Part shown: positions 45,940 through 53,872 of the stretch, piece after piece
Layout: every line of letters starts with the position of its first letter
Position numbering within the stretch: position 1 is the first letter of the stretch
DNA from: Acidiferrum sp963771295
GTDB taxonomy: Bacteria; Acidobacteriota; Terriglobia; Acidiferrales; UBA7541
NCBI GenBank assembly: GCA_963771295.1
Contig: CAVYTB010000013.1
Location: 186,001-250,000, forward strand
Direction: 5' to 3'
Length of the DNA stretch: 64,000 nt
Position numbers and translations under genes: made by a program
Notes under the pieces: generated by a model
What the model was told of the DNA's origin: nothing
Databases searched by the model: none
What the model saw: only the letters and a program-made list of their open reading frames with translations

Positions 45940-46856
45940 TCGCGTAGCCTCCTGCCCGTCAGTTCGATGAACACGTCTTCCAGTGAAGGTGTGGCGATTT
46001 CCAGGCTCACCAGTTCGTTTCCTTCCGCTTCCAGGTGCTTCACCAGCGCCACGATTGCCGGAGCCGTTCGTTGGCAATGCAGCACGTACGCTCCGCCCAG
46101 TTCGCGAGCATCCACCACGCCATCCAGCGACTTCAGCGTACCGTTGGAGGCCGCTTTGGCCAGGCGCACTTCCACGCGACTGGTGTTGGCCGAAGCCTGC
46201 TTCAATTCCCGCGGCGTGCCTTCCACGATTACTTTGCCATGGTCAATGATGGCCACGCGATCGCACAGTCTTTCCGCTTCTTCAATGTAGTGCGTCGTCA
46301 AAACGATGGTCTTCTTTTCGCGCTTCAGTTCTTCGATGATGTCGTAAATCTCGCGGCGCACTTGTGGATCAAGACCCGCGGTGGGTTCGTCGAGGAAAAG
46401 AACCTTGGGGTCGTTCACCAGCGCCAGGGCCAGCGCCAGCCTCTGCTTCTGCCCTCCGGAAAGTTGGCTGTAGAAGGCGTTTCGCTTTTCTTCCAGTCCA
46501 AAACGCTTCAGAAGTTCTTCGGGTTTGCGTCCTCGCTTGTAGAAACTCGAGAACAATCGCAACGCCTCTGAAACTCTCAGCTTGTCGGGCAGGGAAGTGG
46601 ATTGCAGCGCCGCCCCGATTTCGTGTTTCAGCTCGTTTGGGTTTCTCAGCGGATCGAATCCGCACACAGAAACGCGACCGCCATCGGCGACCCGCAAGCC
46701 TTCCAGCACTTCAATGGTGCTGGTCTTTCCGGCGCCGTTCGGTCCCAGCAGACCGAACACTTCGCCTTCCGCTACTGAAAAGCTGACTCCGCGCACGGCT
46801 TCCAAATCGCCGTAGCGTTTTACGAGGTTTTCAACCTGCAGAATGGGATTGGCCAT
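45936..46856 (-). CDS. ABC transporter ATP-binding protein (ABC-2 exporter)
   Basis: 306 residues. Walker A GPNGAGKTST (about 38-47), signature LSGGQKQRLALALAL, Walker B VLFLDEPTAGLDP, D-loop and H-loop TTHYIEEAERLCD. The C-terminal third has the DrrA-like extension (ATPSLEDVFIELTGR). This layout is common for drug, antibiotic or lipid exporters. First gene of a two-gene unit with the permease. Confidence 0.92.
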   Translation of the reverse strand: MANPILQVENLVKRYGDLEAVRGVSFSVAEGEVFGLLGPNGAGKTSTIEVLEGLRVADGGRVSVCGFDPLRNPNELKHEIGAALQSTSLPDKLRVSEALRLFSSFYKRGRKPEELLKRFGLEEKRNAFYSQLSGGQKQRLALALALVNDPKVLFLDEPTAGLDPQVRREIYDIIEELKREKKTIVLTTHYIEEAERLCDRVAIIDHGKVIVEGTPRELKQASANTSRVEVRLAKAASNGTLKSLDGVVDARELGGAYVLHCQRTAPAIVALVKHLEAEGNELVSLEIATPSLEDVFIELTGRRLRD

Positions 46857-46916
46857 GGATTCGAGGTCTCCATCGTACCGCAGGTAGCGGATTTTCTTCC
46901 AAGGAAACAGTCACCC

Positions 46917-47264
46917 TTAGCTAGTACGCTTCTTTTTCGGCTTTTGTATCACCGCAGGCTTGAGATTCTTGGGAGATTTCCAAACATGGAGTTTCATATC
47001 GACGCGAAATTCCAGCAGTTTTACGCCCTCGGATTCCAGCAGCTTGCGCTGCAGCGAGGCGTACGGCTCGCGAATCAGCAATTTGCCGCGAGCGCCCACC
47101 ACGCGATGCCAAGGAATGCCTTTCCCCGAAGGCGTTCCTGCCATGGCTCTGCCTGCGGTTCTCGCGCCACCCGGCAAGCGCAGAGCTTTAGCAAGCGCCC
47201 CATAGGTAATAACCCGTCCGCGCGGGATTTGTTTCACGAACTGGTACACCGGACTCCAGGACAT
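46917..47264 (-). CDS. Alkyltransferase-like (ATL) DNA-repair protein, PWHR type
   Basis: 115 residues from ATG 47264 (GGAAGG eight bases upstream); the longer frame has no site. It is the Ada/MGMT DNA-binding fold: VYQFVKQIPRGRVITYGALA, LPGGARTAGRAMA and GIPWHRVV. The methyl-acceptor cysteine of PCHR is replaced by Trp (PWHR), the hallmark of ATL proteins. These bind O6-alkylguanine without repairing it and hand lesions to nucleotide excision repair. The C-terminus is basic (KKKRTS). Divergent from the gene at 47564. Confidence 0.88.
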   Translation of the reverse strand: MSWSPVYQFVKQIPRGRVITYGALAKALRLPGGARTAGRAMAGTPSGKGIPWHRVVGARGKLLIREPYASLQRKLLESEGVKLLEFRVDMKLHVWKSPKNLKPAVIQKPKKKRTS

Positions 47265-47479
47265 TTGGGAACCTTCCACCACAAAGCGGGTTCCATAGTA
47301 AGGAGGGTTCTGCGGCGGGCACAAGAGAAACTTGCACGCCTCGCTGGTTGGTGGCCGCGAACCCAACGGAAACACAAATGAAAAGCACGCAAAAATATGA
47401 TGACCCGCAACCTGCAAAATGCACGACGATGTGCGCAACGGGGGCTCATACAACGCTAACCAAATCGCGGCATCTAAAC

Positions 47480-47514
47480 TTGACGGCTGTAGTGGAAGCA
47501 ACTTACACTACAGC
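47480..47514 (+). promoter_or_regulatory. Promoter with overlapping dyad before the AAA+ cluster
   Basis: TTGACG (47480-47485) and TACACT (47504-47509) are spaced by 18 bases. A perfect 9-bp inverted repeat, GCTGTAGTG (47486-47494) and CACTACAGC (47506-47514) with an 11-base spacer, covers the promoter spacer and -10. It is well placed to be a repressor site. The regulator is unknown. Confidence 0.5.
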
Positions 47515-47563
47515 TGGAGCGGACCTTACGAGGTTCGCCTGGCAAGTTCGCCGGAGGAACGAC

Positions 47564-48031
47564 ATGGCCTTCGTTCGCCGCAAAGGAAATGCTTTTTATC
47601 TGGTGCACAATGTGCGCCGCGGCGGAAAAGTGCAGCAACTTCATCTCGCCCGTCTTGGCGAACGCGCCCGCATCACCGACGACATCGTTCGAGAAGTTAC
47701 CAGGAAGCATCCTTTTGTGGAACTCAACTGGGGCTCTCTGCGCGAACAGTTGAATAACCAGATCGATCTGGCCGACCCGGAGTCGCCAGCCGTTCAGAAA
47801 CTCGTGCAAAACTTGCGTGGACTCAACCTGGCCCTTGCGGACCTGTTTCCGCCCGTCCTTCGACTTTCCGAATCGCCCGCAGTGGCGCGCGAGTTGCTCG
47901 TTCAACTGCGCTTGTTGCACTCCAGCATCCAGGTGAAGCTCGATCAGTTCGCCCGCAAGGACGAACTGAAAAGACTTGGCCGGGCGAGCGGGCGTTTTGG
48001 GAATGCGCATCCAGGATTCCGGGAGCGCTAG
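47564..48031 (+). CDS. Conserved hypothetical protein preceding ClpB-like ATPase, 155 aa
   Basis: ATG 47564 with GGAGGAA six bases upstream; earlier in-frame codons overlap the promoter and lack similarity. It starts MAFVRRKGNAFYLVHNVRRG, beta-rich, followed by helices (VQKLVQNLRGLNLALADLFP). No catalytic motif, no membrane segment. The stop is ten bases before the first AAA+ gene. Being first in the unit, it may be a substrate adaptor or regulator of the ATPase (inference). Confidence 0.75.
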   Translation: MAFVRRKGNAFYLVHNVRRGGKVQQLHLARLGERARITDDIVREVTRKHPFVELNWGSLREQLNNQIDLADPESPAVQKLVQNLRGLNLALADLFPPVLRLSESPAVARELLVQLRLLHSSIQVKLDQFARKDELKRLGRASGRFGNAHPGFRER

Positions 48032-48040
48032 GAGGCGGTC

Positions 48041-49258
48041 ATGGCCACGGGGAACTTTTCGCTTAATCCAAGTATTCGCAGCGCAGAGACGGTTGAATTT
48101 CAGAAGGCTCTGCGCGCGAAGATCGTTGGGCAGGACGAAGGGGTTCAGGCGCTGGTCGATTTCTTCCAGGTGTTCACCGCTGGAATGAATTCGCCGGGCC
48201 GGCCGGTTGCCAATCTGTTGTTTCTCGGTCCTACCGGGTCTGGCAAAACTCGAATCGTGGAAGCGGCTGCGGAAATTCTGTTTGGCAACCCACGCGCCGT
48301 GATCAAAATCGATTGCGCCGAGTTCCAGCACTCGCATGAAATCGCCAAGCTGATCGGCTCGCCCCCAGGCTATCTGGGGCATCGTGAAACGCACCCGTTG
48401 ATCACCCAGGAATCCCTGGCAGCTTCGCAAACCGACAAGCTGAAACTGTCATTTCTTCTATTCGACGAAATTGAGAAAGCCAGTGACGCTTTGTGGCAGT
48501 TATTGTTGGGCATGCTCGACAAAGCAACTCTCACACTCGGCGACAACCGCCGCGTCGACCTCTCGCAAACCGTCATCTTCATGACCTCTAACCTCGGTGG
48601 TGGCGAAATCACCGAACTGATGGCCGGCGGCTATGGCTTCATCAAGTCGGAGGACATGCCGGCATCGGACCTCGATCAGCGCGTCGAGCGTACTGCCGTC
48701 GAGGCCGCCAGACGAAAGTTCTCTCCGGAATTCATGAATCGCGTGGACAAAGTAGTTGTCTTCCACCCGTTGCGGCGCGAGCAACTGGAAGCGGTTCTGG
48801 ATATCGAGCTTGACCTGGTGCAGAAAAGGGTGCTGGACACAGCGCTGGGCAAGTTCCTGTTCCGCGTTGCACCCGCTGGTCGCGACTTCCTTCTCACCGA
48901 GGGAACGGATCAGCGCTATGGCGCAAGGCATCTGAAGCGCGCCATTGAGCGCTATGTCGTTTACCCGCTGGCGAATCTTCTCGCCACGCAGCAAGTTCGC
49001 GTCGGCGACCTGGTCCGCATCGATTGGGACGGCGTTCACAAGGAGCTCACTTTCGTCAGGGAAAGCCAGGGTGTGCTGGTCACGCCCGAAGAGCCGGAAC
49101 AGGCCATAGCAGCCTCTGCGTCCTCCGCGGACGGATTAGGAAAAGACGCCCCTGCTGAAACCGTAGTGGAAGAGCCGTCCAGTCGTCCGGCTTTACCGGC
49201 GACAACACCTGCTGCAGCGCGGCAATCGTTGCAAAATCGCAAAAAAGAAAAGAGCTAA
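48041..49258 (+). CDS. Stand-alone ClpB-D2-like AAA+ ATPase (copy 1)
   Basis: 405 residues, AGGAGG before the ATG. Only the D2 half of a Clp/Hsp100 protein is present: Walker A GPTGSGKT (63-70), pore loop SPPGYLGHRETHPLIT, Walker B LLFDEIEKASD, sensor 1 MTSNLGG, arginine-finger region RRKFSPEFMNRVD, and the D2-small domain ending DGVHKELTFV. There is no N-domain, D1 or middle domain and no ClpP-binding loop that I can see. It is a likely ring-forming unfoldase or remodeller. A Pro/Ala-rich tail (about 350-405) is absent from the paralogue encoded at 49574. Confidence 0.88.
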   Translation: MATGNFSLNPSIRSAETVEFQKALRAKIVGQDEGVQALVDFFQVFTAGMNSPGRPVANLLFLGPTGSGKTRIVEAAAEILFGNPRAVIKIDCAEFQHSHEIAKLIGSPPGYLGHRETHPLITQESLAASQTDKLKLSFLLFDEIEKASDALWQLLLGMLDKATLTLGDNRRVDLSQTVIFMTSNLGGGEITELMAGGYGFIKSEDMPASDLDQRVERTAVEAARRKFSPEFMNRVDKVVVFHPLRREQLEAVLDIELDLVQKRVLDTALGKFLFRVAPAGRDFLLTEGTDQRYGARHLKRAIERYVVYPLANLLATQQVRVGDLVRIDWDGVHKELTFVRESQGVLVTPEEPEQAIAASASSADGLGKDAPAETVVEEPSSRPALPATTPAAARQSLQNRKKEKS

Positions 49259-49573
49259 AATCGACAACTGCTCGCACGCGTAAGCGCCCGAACCAGGGTA
49301 TCGCCCCTTTTTGTCAGACCCTTGCTGACAAACTGTGTTTCAGCGCTCTCATTTTGCGCAAATCTGCAACATTGTCTCAGCGCGTGAGACGGTTTCCAGA
49401 ACGGCAACAATTGTATGTCGTTGAGTGTTCGGGTGTTGCTTGCCAGGAACGCCTCGCCTCAGATTGGCACCCGCCATGCTCTTGCTCACCAAGTCGAAGT
49501 TGTTCCTTCGACTTGCGCCCTGTTCTTGGGCAAGCGGTGAAGCAAGCGGCTTCACCTGCTGAGGGGAGTAGCT
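49259..49573. other. Spacer and leader of the second ATPase gene
   Basis: 315 bases between the two paralogous ATPase genes. It contains a sigma-54-like site TTGGCACCCGCCATGC (49464-49479; GG and GC 10 apart, ATGC instead of TTGC). A hairpin starts at 49491 (AAGTCGAAG/CTTCGACTT). A second perfect hairpin (GGTGAAGC 49536-49543, GCTTCACC 49549-49556) ends 17 bases before the ATG at 49574. The GAGGGGAG site follows it. Confidence 0.5.
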
Positions 49574-50737
49574 ATGAGAGCCGCTGCCAGACAACAACTC
49601 GATCCCAGCATCCGCAGCAATGATACGCGGGACTTTCACAACGCCTTGCGCTCCAAGATCGTTGGGCAAGAGGAAGGCGTGCAAGCTCTCGTTGACCTCT
49701 ATCAGGTATTTTGTGCCGGATTGAATTCACCGGGACGGCCCGTTGGTAACCTTTTGTTCCTCGGACCCACCGGATCTGGCAAAACGCGCATCGTGGAAGC
49801 AGCGGCGGAGATTTTGTTCGGAGATCCGCGCATGGTTATCAAGGTCGATTGCGCGGAATTCCAGCACTCGCACGAAATCGCCAAGTTGATCGGTTCGCCC
49901 CCTGGGTATCTGGGTCATCGTGAGACGCATCCCCTGATCACCCAGGAAGCTTTGGCGGCCTCGCATACCGACAAGTTGAAGCTCTCCTTCCTCCTCTTTG
50001 ACGAAATTGAGAAAGCCAGCGACGCGCTCTGGCAGTTGTTGCTCGGCATGCTCGACAAAGCCACCCTTACCTTGGGTGACAATCGTCGCGTCGACCTTTC
50101 CCAGACCGTTATCTTCATGACTTCCAACCTCGGTGGTGTCGAAATCACCGATCTCATGGCGGGTGGCTACGGCTTCATTAAAGCCGGCGACAAGCCCCGG
50201 GCAGACATGGACGAGAAGGTTCAGCGTACCGCGGTCGAAGCCGCGCGCCGCAAGTTCTCTCCCGAATTCATGAACCGCCTGGACAAAGTGGTTGTGTTCC
50301 ACCAGTTGCACCGCCAGCAATTAGAACAAGTGCTGGACATCGAATTGACCATGGTGCAGCAGCGCGTTCTGGAAACGGCCAAAGGACAATTCCTCTTCCG
50401 CGTCACCGGCTCTGGACGCGACTTCCTACTGCAGGAAGGCACAGACCAGCGTTACGGCGCTCGCCACTTGAAGCGCGCCATTGAGCGCCACGTCGTTTAT
50501 CCTATGGCCAATTTGTTGGCCACCGAACAGGTGCACTCCGGCGACTTGATTTGCATTGATTGGGAAACACGCGACACCAATCTCACTTTTGTGCGCGAAG
50601 GTGAGAATGTTGCTATGCCGGTGCGTCGCGTCGAGCCAACCCTGGCGCAAAAGAATGCACAAGCGCGCGGCGGTCGGCCTGTCGAGGCTCCCGGCGTACA
50701 GCTTCCTCCTGAGCCGACACCGCGTCTCGCTCGCTAA
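49574..50737 (+). CDS. Stand-alone ClpB-D2-like AAA+ ATPase (copy 2)
   Basis: 387 residues. Same domain set as the gene at 48041: Walker A GPTGSGKT, pore loop SPPGYLGHRETHPLIT, LLFDEIEKASD, MTSNLGG, and RRKFSPEFMNRLD. The central half is nearly identical, showing a tandem duplication, while N-terminus (MRAAARQQLDPS) and tail diverge. Both copies keep all catalytic residues, so either mixed hexamers or specialised rings are possible. It ends at a strong terminator (50758-50795). Confidence 0.88.
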   Translation: MRAAARQQLDPSIRSNDTRDFHNALRSKIVGQEEGVQALVDLYQVFCAGLNSPGRPVGNLLFLGPTGSGKTRIVEAAAEILFGDPRMVIKVDCAEFQHSHEIAKLIGSPPGYLGHRETHPLITQEALAASHTDKLKLSFLLFDEIEKASDALWQLLLGMLDKATLTLGDNRRVDLSQTVIFMTSNLGGVEITDLMAGGYGFIKAGDKPRADMDEKVQRTAVEAARRKFSPEFMNRLDKVVVFHQLHRQQLEQVLDIELTMVQQRVLETAKGQFLFRVTGSGRDFLLQEGTDQRYGARHLKRAIERHVVYPMANLLATEQVHSGDLICIDWETRDTNLTFVREGENVAMPVRRVEPTLAQKNAQARGGRPVEAPGVQLPPEPTPRLAR

Positions 50738-50757
50738 AACCGATTCCTGGCCCGATC

Positions 50758-50795
50758 AGCCCGAACACTAAACTGTCCGGGCTTTTTCTTTTTTG
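50758..50795 (+). terminator. Terminator of the ATPase pair
   Basis: Arms AGCCCG (50758-50763) and CGGGCT (50778-50783), with extra pairing ACA/TGT, then a run of T (TTTTTCTTTTTT). Confidence 0.8.
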
Positions 50796-50861
50796 TCTCC
50801 GACGTATAATTTGTTGTGCCGTTTTCGCCCGCCTCGGCGACTTTGCGCGGTGGAGGTTTGC

Positions 50862-52265
50862 ATGCTGTCCGGAACTCGCCTCAGAATTCTGCAGGCCAGT
50901 GCCCTCGTTCTCTCGCTTGCTGGCACGCTCTGCGCGCAAGACGACCGCACCAAAATCAAACCAGGCATTAATTCTTTCAGCCCGCAACAGGACATTGAAT
51001 TGGGCAGGCGCGCGGCAACCGAAATTGAGCGCAGCGCACCGTTGTGCCACGACCCTAAAGTCGATGCCTATCTCACCAAGCTGGGCATGCAGCTCGTTGA
51101 CCAGCTGAATACCGGCACGGTGAAATATCCCTGGGAATTCCATTGTGTGAACGACAAGGCCATCAACGCGTTCGCATTGCCCGGCGGGTTCGTGTTCATC
51201 AACCGCGGCGCAATTGAGTTCGCCGATTATGAAGCGGAACTTGCCGGCGTGATGGCCCACGAGTTGTCCCACGTCGCGCTGCGCCACGGAACCAACCAGG
51301 CGACAAAAGCGCAGTACGCGCAGCTGGGATCGGGGATTCTCGGCATCGCCGGAGGAATCTTTGGCGGGACCGCTGGAGCTGCGGCAGCCGGCGTCGGACA
51401 ATTTGCCGCAGACAGCATTTTGCTCAAATACTCGCGAGGCGCGGAGACCCAGGCCGATGTGATGGGTACCCAAGTCCTGTACGATGCTGGTTACGATCCC
51501 CGCGCGATGGCAGCCTTTTTCGAAAAGCTCGGCGCCGAATCCGCTGGCAAGAATCCGCCCGAGTTCTTTTCTGATCATCCCAATCCCGATCACCGCATCG
51601 AGCGCGTGGATCAGGAAGTCGAGAAACTTGGCGGAGCTCCGGAAAACGCGAAGCACGACTCGCCGGAGTTCAGGGCCATCAAGAAGGAAGTTGCGGCGCT
51701 TCCCGTTCCCGCCAAAAAGCAACCGGAACCCAAAGCCAGTTCATTTCCACCACCCGGCCGCGTAGTCGTGGGTAGTCCTTCAGCCACGATGGCGAGTCTG
51801 CAAGTCGGCAAACTGACGATGCAATATCCCGACAACTGGAAGAAATACGGAACGGGAAATAATGCCACGGTGGCGCCGGACGGTGGAATTGTGGACTCCG
51901 GCAAAGGGCAAGCCGAACTCGCCTATGGATTGAGCGCAAGCGTCGCGCGCCTCGAAGGGCAGTTGCCATCTGGCGCGGACCCTTTGCAGTCCGCCACGCA
52001 GAAACTGATCCAATCGATGCAGCAGGAAAACCAAGGGCTGGCCACGCTGCGCGAATCCCGGGAAGTCACGTTGAACGGTGAGCGAGGTTTGTCCACCTAT
52101 TTGAAGAACGATTCACCGGTCGGCGGCCAGGAGACGGATTGGCTAATCAGCGTGATGCGGCCCGAGGGTCTCGTTTACTTCGTTGCCGTCGCGCCACAGC
52201 AGGAGTTCTCTCGCTTCCAGCCGGCGTTTGAAGCCATTCTCAATAGCGTGCAATTCAACAAATAG
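50862..52265 (+). CDS. M48-family zinc metallopeptidase, secreted
   Basis: 467 residues from ATG 50862 (GGAGG five bases upstream). Signal peptide 1-25 (ALVLSLAGTLCAQ). Zinc motif HELSH (133-137) with the third ligand Glu in RGAETQADVMG, the BepA/LoiP-like arrangement of periplasmic M48 peptidases that degrade misfolded outer-membrane proteins. After residue about 230, TPR-free helical and beta regions extend to the end (LTMQYPDNWKKYGTG...), a domain I cannot name. The next gene rightward is the insertion sequence, which split this gene's terminator. Confidence 0.9.
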   Translation: MLSGTRLRILQASALVLSLAGTLCAQDDRTKIKPGINSFSPQQDIELGRRAATEIERSAPLCHDPKVDAYLTKLGMQLVDQLNTGTVKYPWEFHCVNDKAINAFALPGGFVFINRGAIEFADYEAELAGVMAHELSHVALRHGTNQATKAQYAQLGSGILGIAGGIFGGTAGAAAAGVGQFAADSILLKYSRGAETQADVMGTQVLYDAGYDPRAMAAFFEKLGAESAGKNPPEFFSDHPNPDHRIERVDQEVEKLGGAPENAKHDSPEFRAIKKEVAALPVPAKKQPEPKASSFPPPGRVVVGSPSATMASLQVGKLTMQYPDNWKKYGTGNNATVAPDGGIVDSGKGQAELAYGLSASVARLEGQLPSGADPLQSATQKLIQSMQQENQGLATLRESREVTLNGERGLSTYLKNDSPVGGQETDWLISVMRPEGLVYFVAVAPQQEFSRFQPAFEAILNSVQFNK

Positions 52266-52280
52266 CGCCAATTCCCAAAG

Positions 52281-52293
52281 AAAAAAGGCGGCC
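52281..52293 (+). terminator. Left half of a bidirectional terminator split by the IS
   Basis: AAAAAAGGCGGCC is the exact reverse complement of GGCCGCCTTTTTT at 53833-53845. Without the insertion the two arms would enclose the 7-base loop CGAACAA, forming a terminator serving both the M48 gene and the convergent phosphodiesterase gene. Confidence 0.8.
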
Positions 52294-52300
52294 CGAACAA
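52294..52300 (+). repeat. Target-site duplication, left copy
   Basis: CGAACAA, repeated at 53826-53832 immediately outside the right end of the IS. It equals the loop of the split terminator. Confidence 0.85.
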
Positions 52301-52343
52301 CAGATTGTTACGAAACTCCGTTGACCGTCCGAAAATAAATGAG

Positions 52344-52377
52344 AAGATGCCTTCGTAAAAGCGAGGGCATCTTTTTT
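52344..52377 (+). terminator. Inward-facing terminator at the left end of the IS
   Basis: Arms AGATGCCTTCG (52345-52355) and CGAGGGCATCT (52362-52372) pair with one G-T, followed by T to 52377. The transposase ATG begins at 52378, so read-through transcription from the M48 gene is stopped just before the start codon. Confidence 0.7.
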
Positions 52378-53712
52378 ATGGGCTATGTGCAGGGCGAAGG
52401 CCGGACCCAAGCAACCCTCTTTCCGGTCACCTTGGAAGAGTTGATTCCGGACGATCACGTGTGCCGGGTCATCGATGCATTTGTCGATCGGTTGGACATG
52501 GCTGGTTTGGGATTTGAGCGCGCCGAGGCGGCTGAGACTGGGCGGCCTGGTTATGATCCGCGCGATCTACTGAAGCTCTATCTGTACGGCTATTTGCAGC
52601 AGATCCGTTCCTCGCGGCGGCTGGAGTCGGAGTGCCGACGGAACGTCGAGTTAATGTGGTTGCTGGGACGGCTAGCGCCAGACCACAAGACGATTGTCGA
52701 GTTCCGTCGCATACATCGCGAAGGCGTAACCGCAGCGGGAGCCGAGTTGGTGCGGCTGGCGCGCTCGGTAGGCTTGGTGAAGGGCGAGTGGGTCGCCATT
52801 GACGGGTCGAAGTTCCAGGCTGTCAGCAGCGTGAAAAGTGTGCGCGAGCGTGAGGCGCTGGAGCGCTACTTGGAACAGTTGGAGCAGAGCGATGAGCAAG
52901 ACGAGATGGTTATCGACCCCAGTGCCGTGGCCAGTGCGCTAGAAAGATTGCACCGGCACCCGGAGCCGGAAGTTGCCTTCATGCGCACCACTCACGGCTT
53001 CCTTCCTGCCTACAACGTACAAGCCGCCGTCGATGCCGAACACGCATTAATCGTGGCGCAGCACGTGACCGTTCAGGCCGGCGACAACGCCAGCCTGCAA
53101 CCGATGGCGGAAGCCGCGCAGGTAGCGACGGGCGGGCCTGCGCAGCCGATCAACGTGGTTGCCGATGCGGGCTATTCGAATGGAAAGCAGGCCGAAGCCT
53201 GCGAGGCTAGGGGCATCTTGCCGCATGTGCCTGCCAACCGTAGCGTCAACAGTCGAGGAGATGGCACGCTGTTCGACCGCACGGAATTTACTTACCAACC
53301 TAAGAGCGACACGTTCCTGTGCCCGGCCGGGCAGACTCTCGCCCGCAAACAACTAATGCGGAAAGATCGTGCCGTGGTCTATGCAGCACAACCCGAAGTC
53401 TGCGGAGCCTGCCCTCTGAAATCACGATGCACCGTGTCGCCGCGACGGATCGTTACCCGTCACTTGCACGAAGAGGCGTTACAGCGCATGCAAAAACGGG
53501 CCACGCCGGAGGCGATGCGGCTGCGACGATCAACCGTGGAACATCCATTCGCTAATTTGAAATACCGCATCTTCGGACATCCACGCTTCCTGCTGCGTGG
53601 ACTGCGGGGAGCGCAAACGGAAATCAGCTTGGCCGTAGCCGCCTACAATCTGAAACGCATGCTGAACATTCTCGGCGGACGCAAGCTGCATGTAGCCCTG
53701 CAGGCCACCTGA
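52378..53712 (+). CDS. IS1182-type DDE transposase
   Basis: 444 residues from ATG 52378, in the family position (MGYVQGEGRTQATLFPVTLE); an ATG at 52339 lies inside the terminator. N-terminal helical DNA-binding part, then DDE catalytic core: first Asp in GEWVAIDGSKFQA, second in VVADAGYSNGKQ, Glu in RRSTVEHPFANLK. A zinc-finger-like CPAGQ..CGACPLKSRC stretch lies before the Glu. The frame is intact, so the element may be active. A GGGC-type ribosome site was not found, consistent with low, tightly limited expression. Confidence 0.92.
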   Translation: MGYVQGEGRTQATLFPVTLEELIPDDHVCRVIDAFVDRLDMAGLGFERAEAAETGRPGYDPRDLLKLYLYGYLQQIRSSRRLESECRRNVELMWLLGRLAPDHKTIVEFRRIHREGVTAAGAELVRLARSVGLVKGEWVAIDGSKFQAVSSVKSVREREALERYLEQLEQSDEQDEMVIDPSAVASALERLHRHPEPEVAFMRTTHGFLPAYNVQAAVDAEHALIVAQHVTVQAGDNASLQPMAEAAQVATGGPAQPINVVADAGYSNGKQAEACEARGILPHVPANRSVNSRGDGTLFDRTEFTYQPKSDTFLCPAGQTLARKQLMRKDRAVVYAAQPEVCGACPLKSRCTVSPRRIVTRHLHEEALQRMQKRATPEAMRLRRSTVEHPFANLKYRIFGHPRFLLRGLRGAQTEISLAVAAYNLKRMLNILGGRKLHVALQAT

Positions 53713-53754
53713 TCCTGCTCCCACCGACGATCACGTGAATTTGCCTCCCCAAAA

Positions 53755-53789
53755 CAAAAAAGCGATGCTCCGGCACTCGGAACATCGCT
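53755..53789 (-). terminator. Inward-facing terminator at the right end of the IS
   Basis: On the minus strand arms AGCGATG and CATCGCT (53783-53789 and 53761-53767) enclose a 15-base loop and are followed by TTTTTTG. It would stop transcription entering the IS from the right. Confidence 0.6.
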
Positions 53790-53825
53790 CTAGTCCCTTT
53801 ATCGCCCTCGTTTCGTAACAATCTG

Positions 53826-53832
53826 CGAACAA
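53826..53832 (+). repeat. Target-site duplication, right copy
   Basis: CGAACAA, matching 52294-52300. Confidence 0.85.
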
Positions 53833-53845
53833 GGCCGCCTTTTTT
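53833..53845 (-). terminator. Right half of the bidirectional terminator split by the IS
   Basis: GGCCGCCTTTTTT, the partner of 52281-52293. It lies 27 bases beyond the stop of the minus-strand phosphodiesterase gene, which now has only this arm next to its end. Confidence 0.8.
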
Positions 53846-53872
53846 CATTTCAGGGTGTGGGTGCCGCGCCGA

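Larger units (their letters stand above)
52301..53825 (+). mobile_element. IS1182-family insertion sequence
   Basis: About 1525 bp, bounded by 16-bp perfect inverted repeats (CAGATTGTTACGAAAC at 52301-52316 and its complement at 53810-53825) and a 7-bp direct target duplication. It encodes one transposase (52378-53712). Both ends carry inward-directed terminators. The element is intact and recently inserted by these criteria: perfect ends, duplication and intact frame. Confidence 0.92.
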
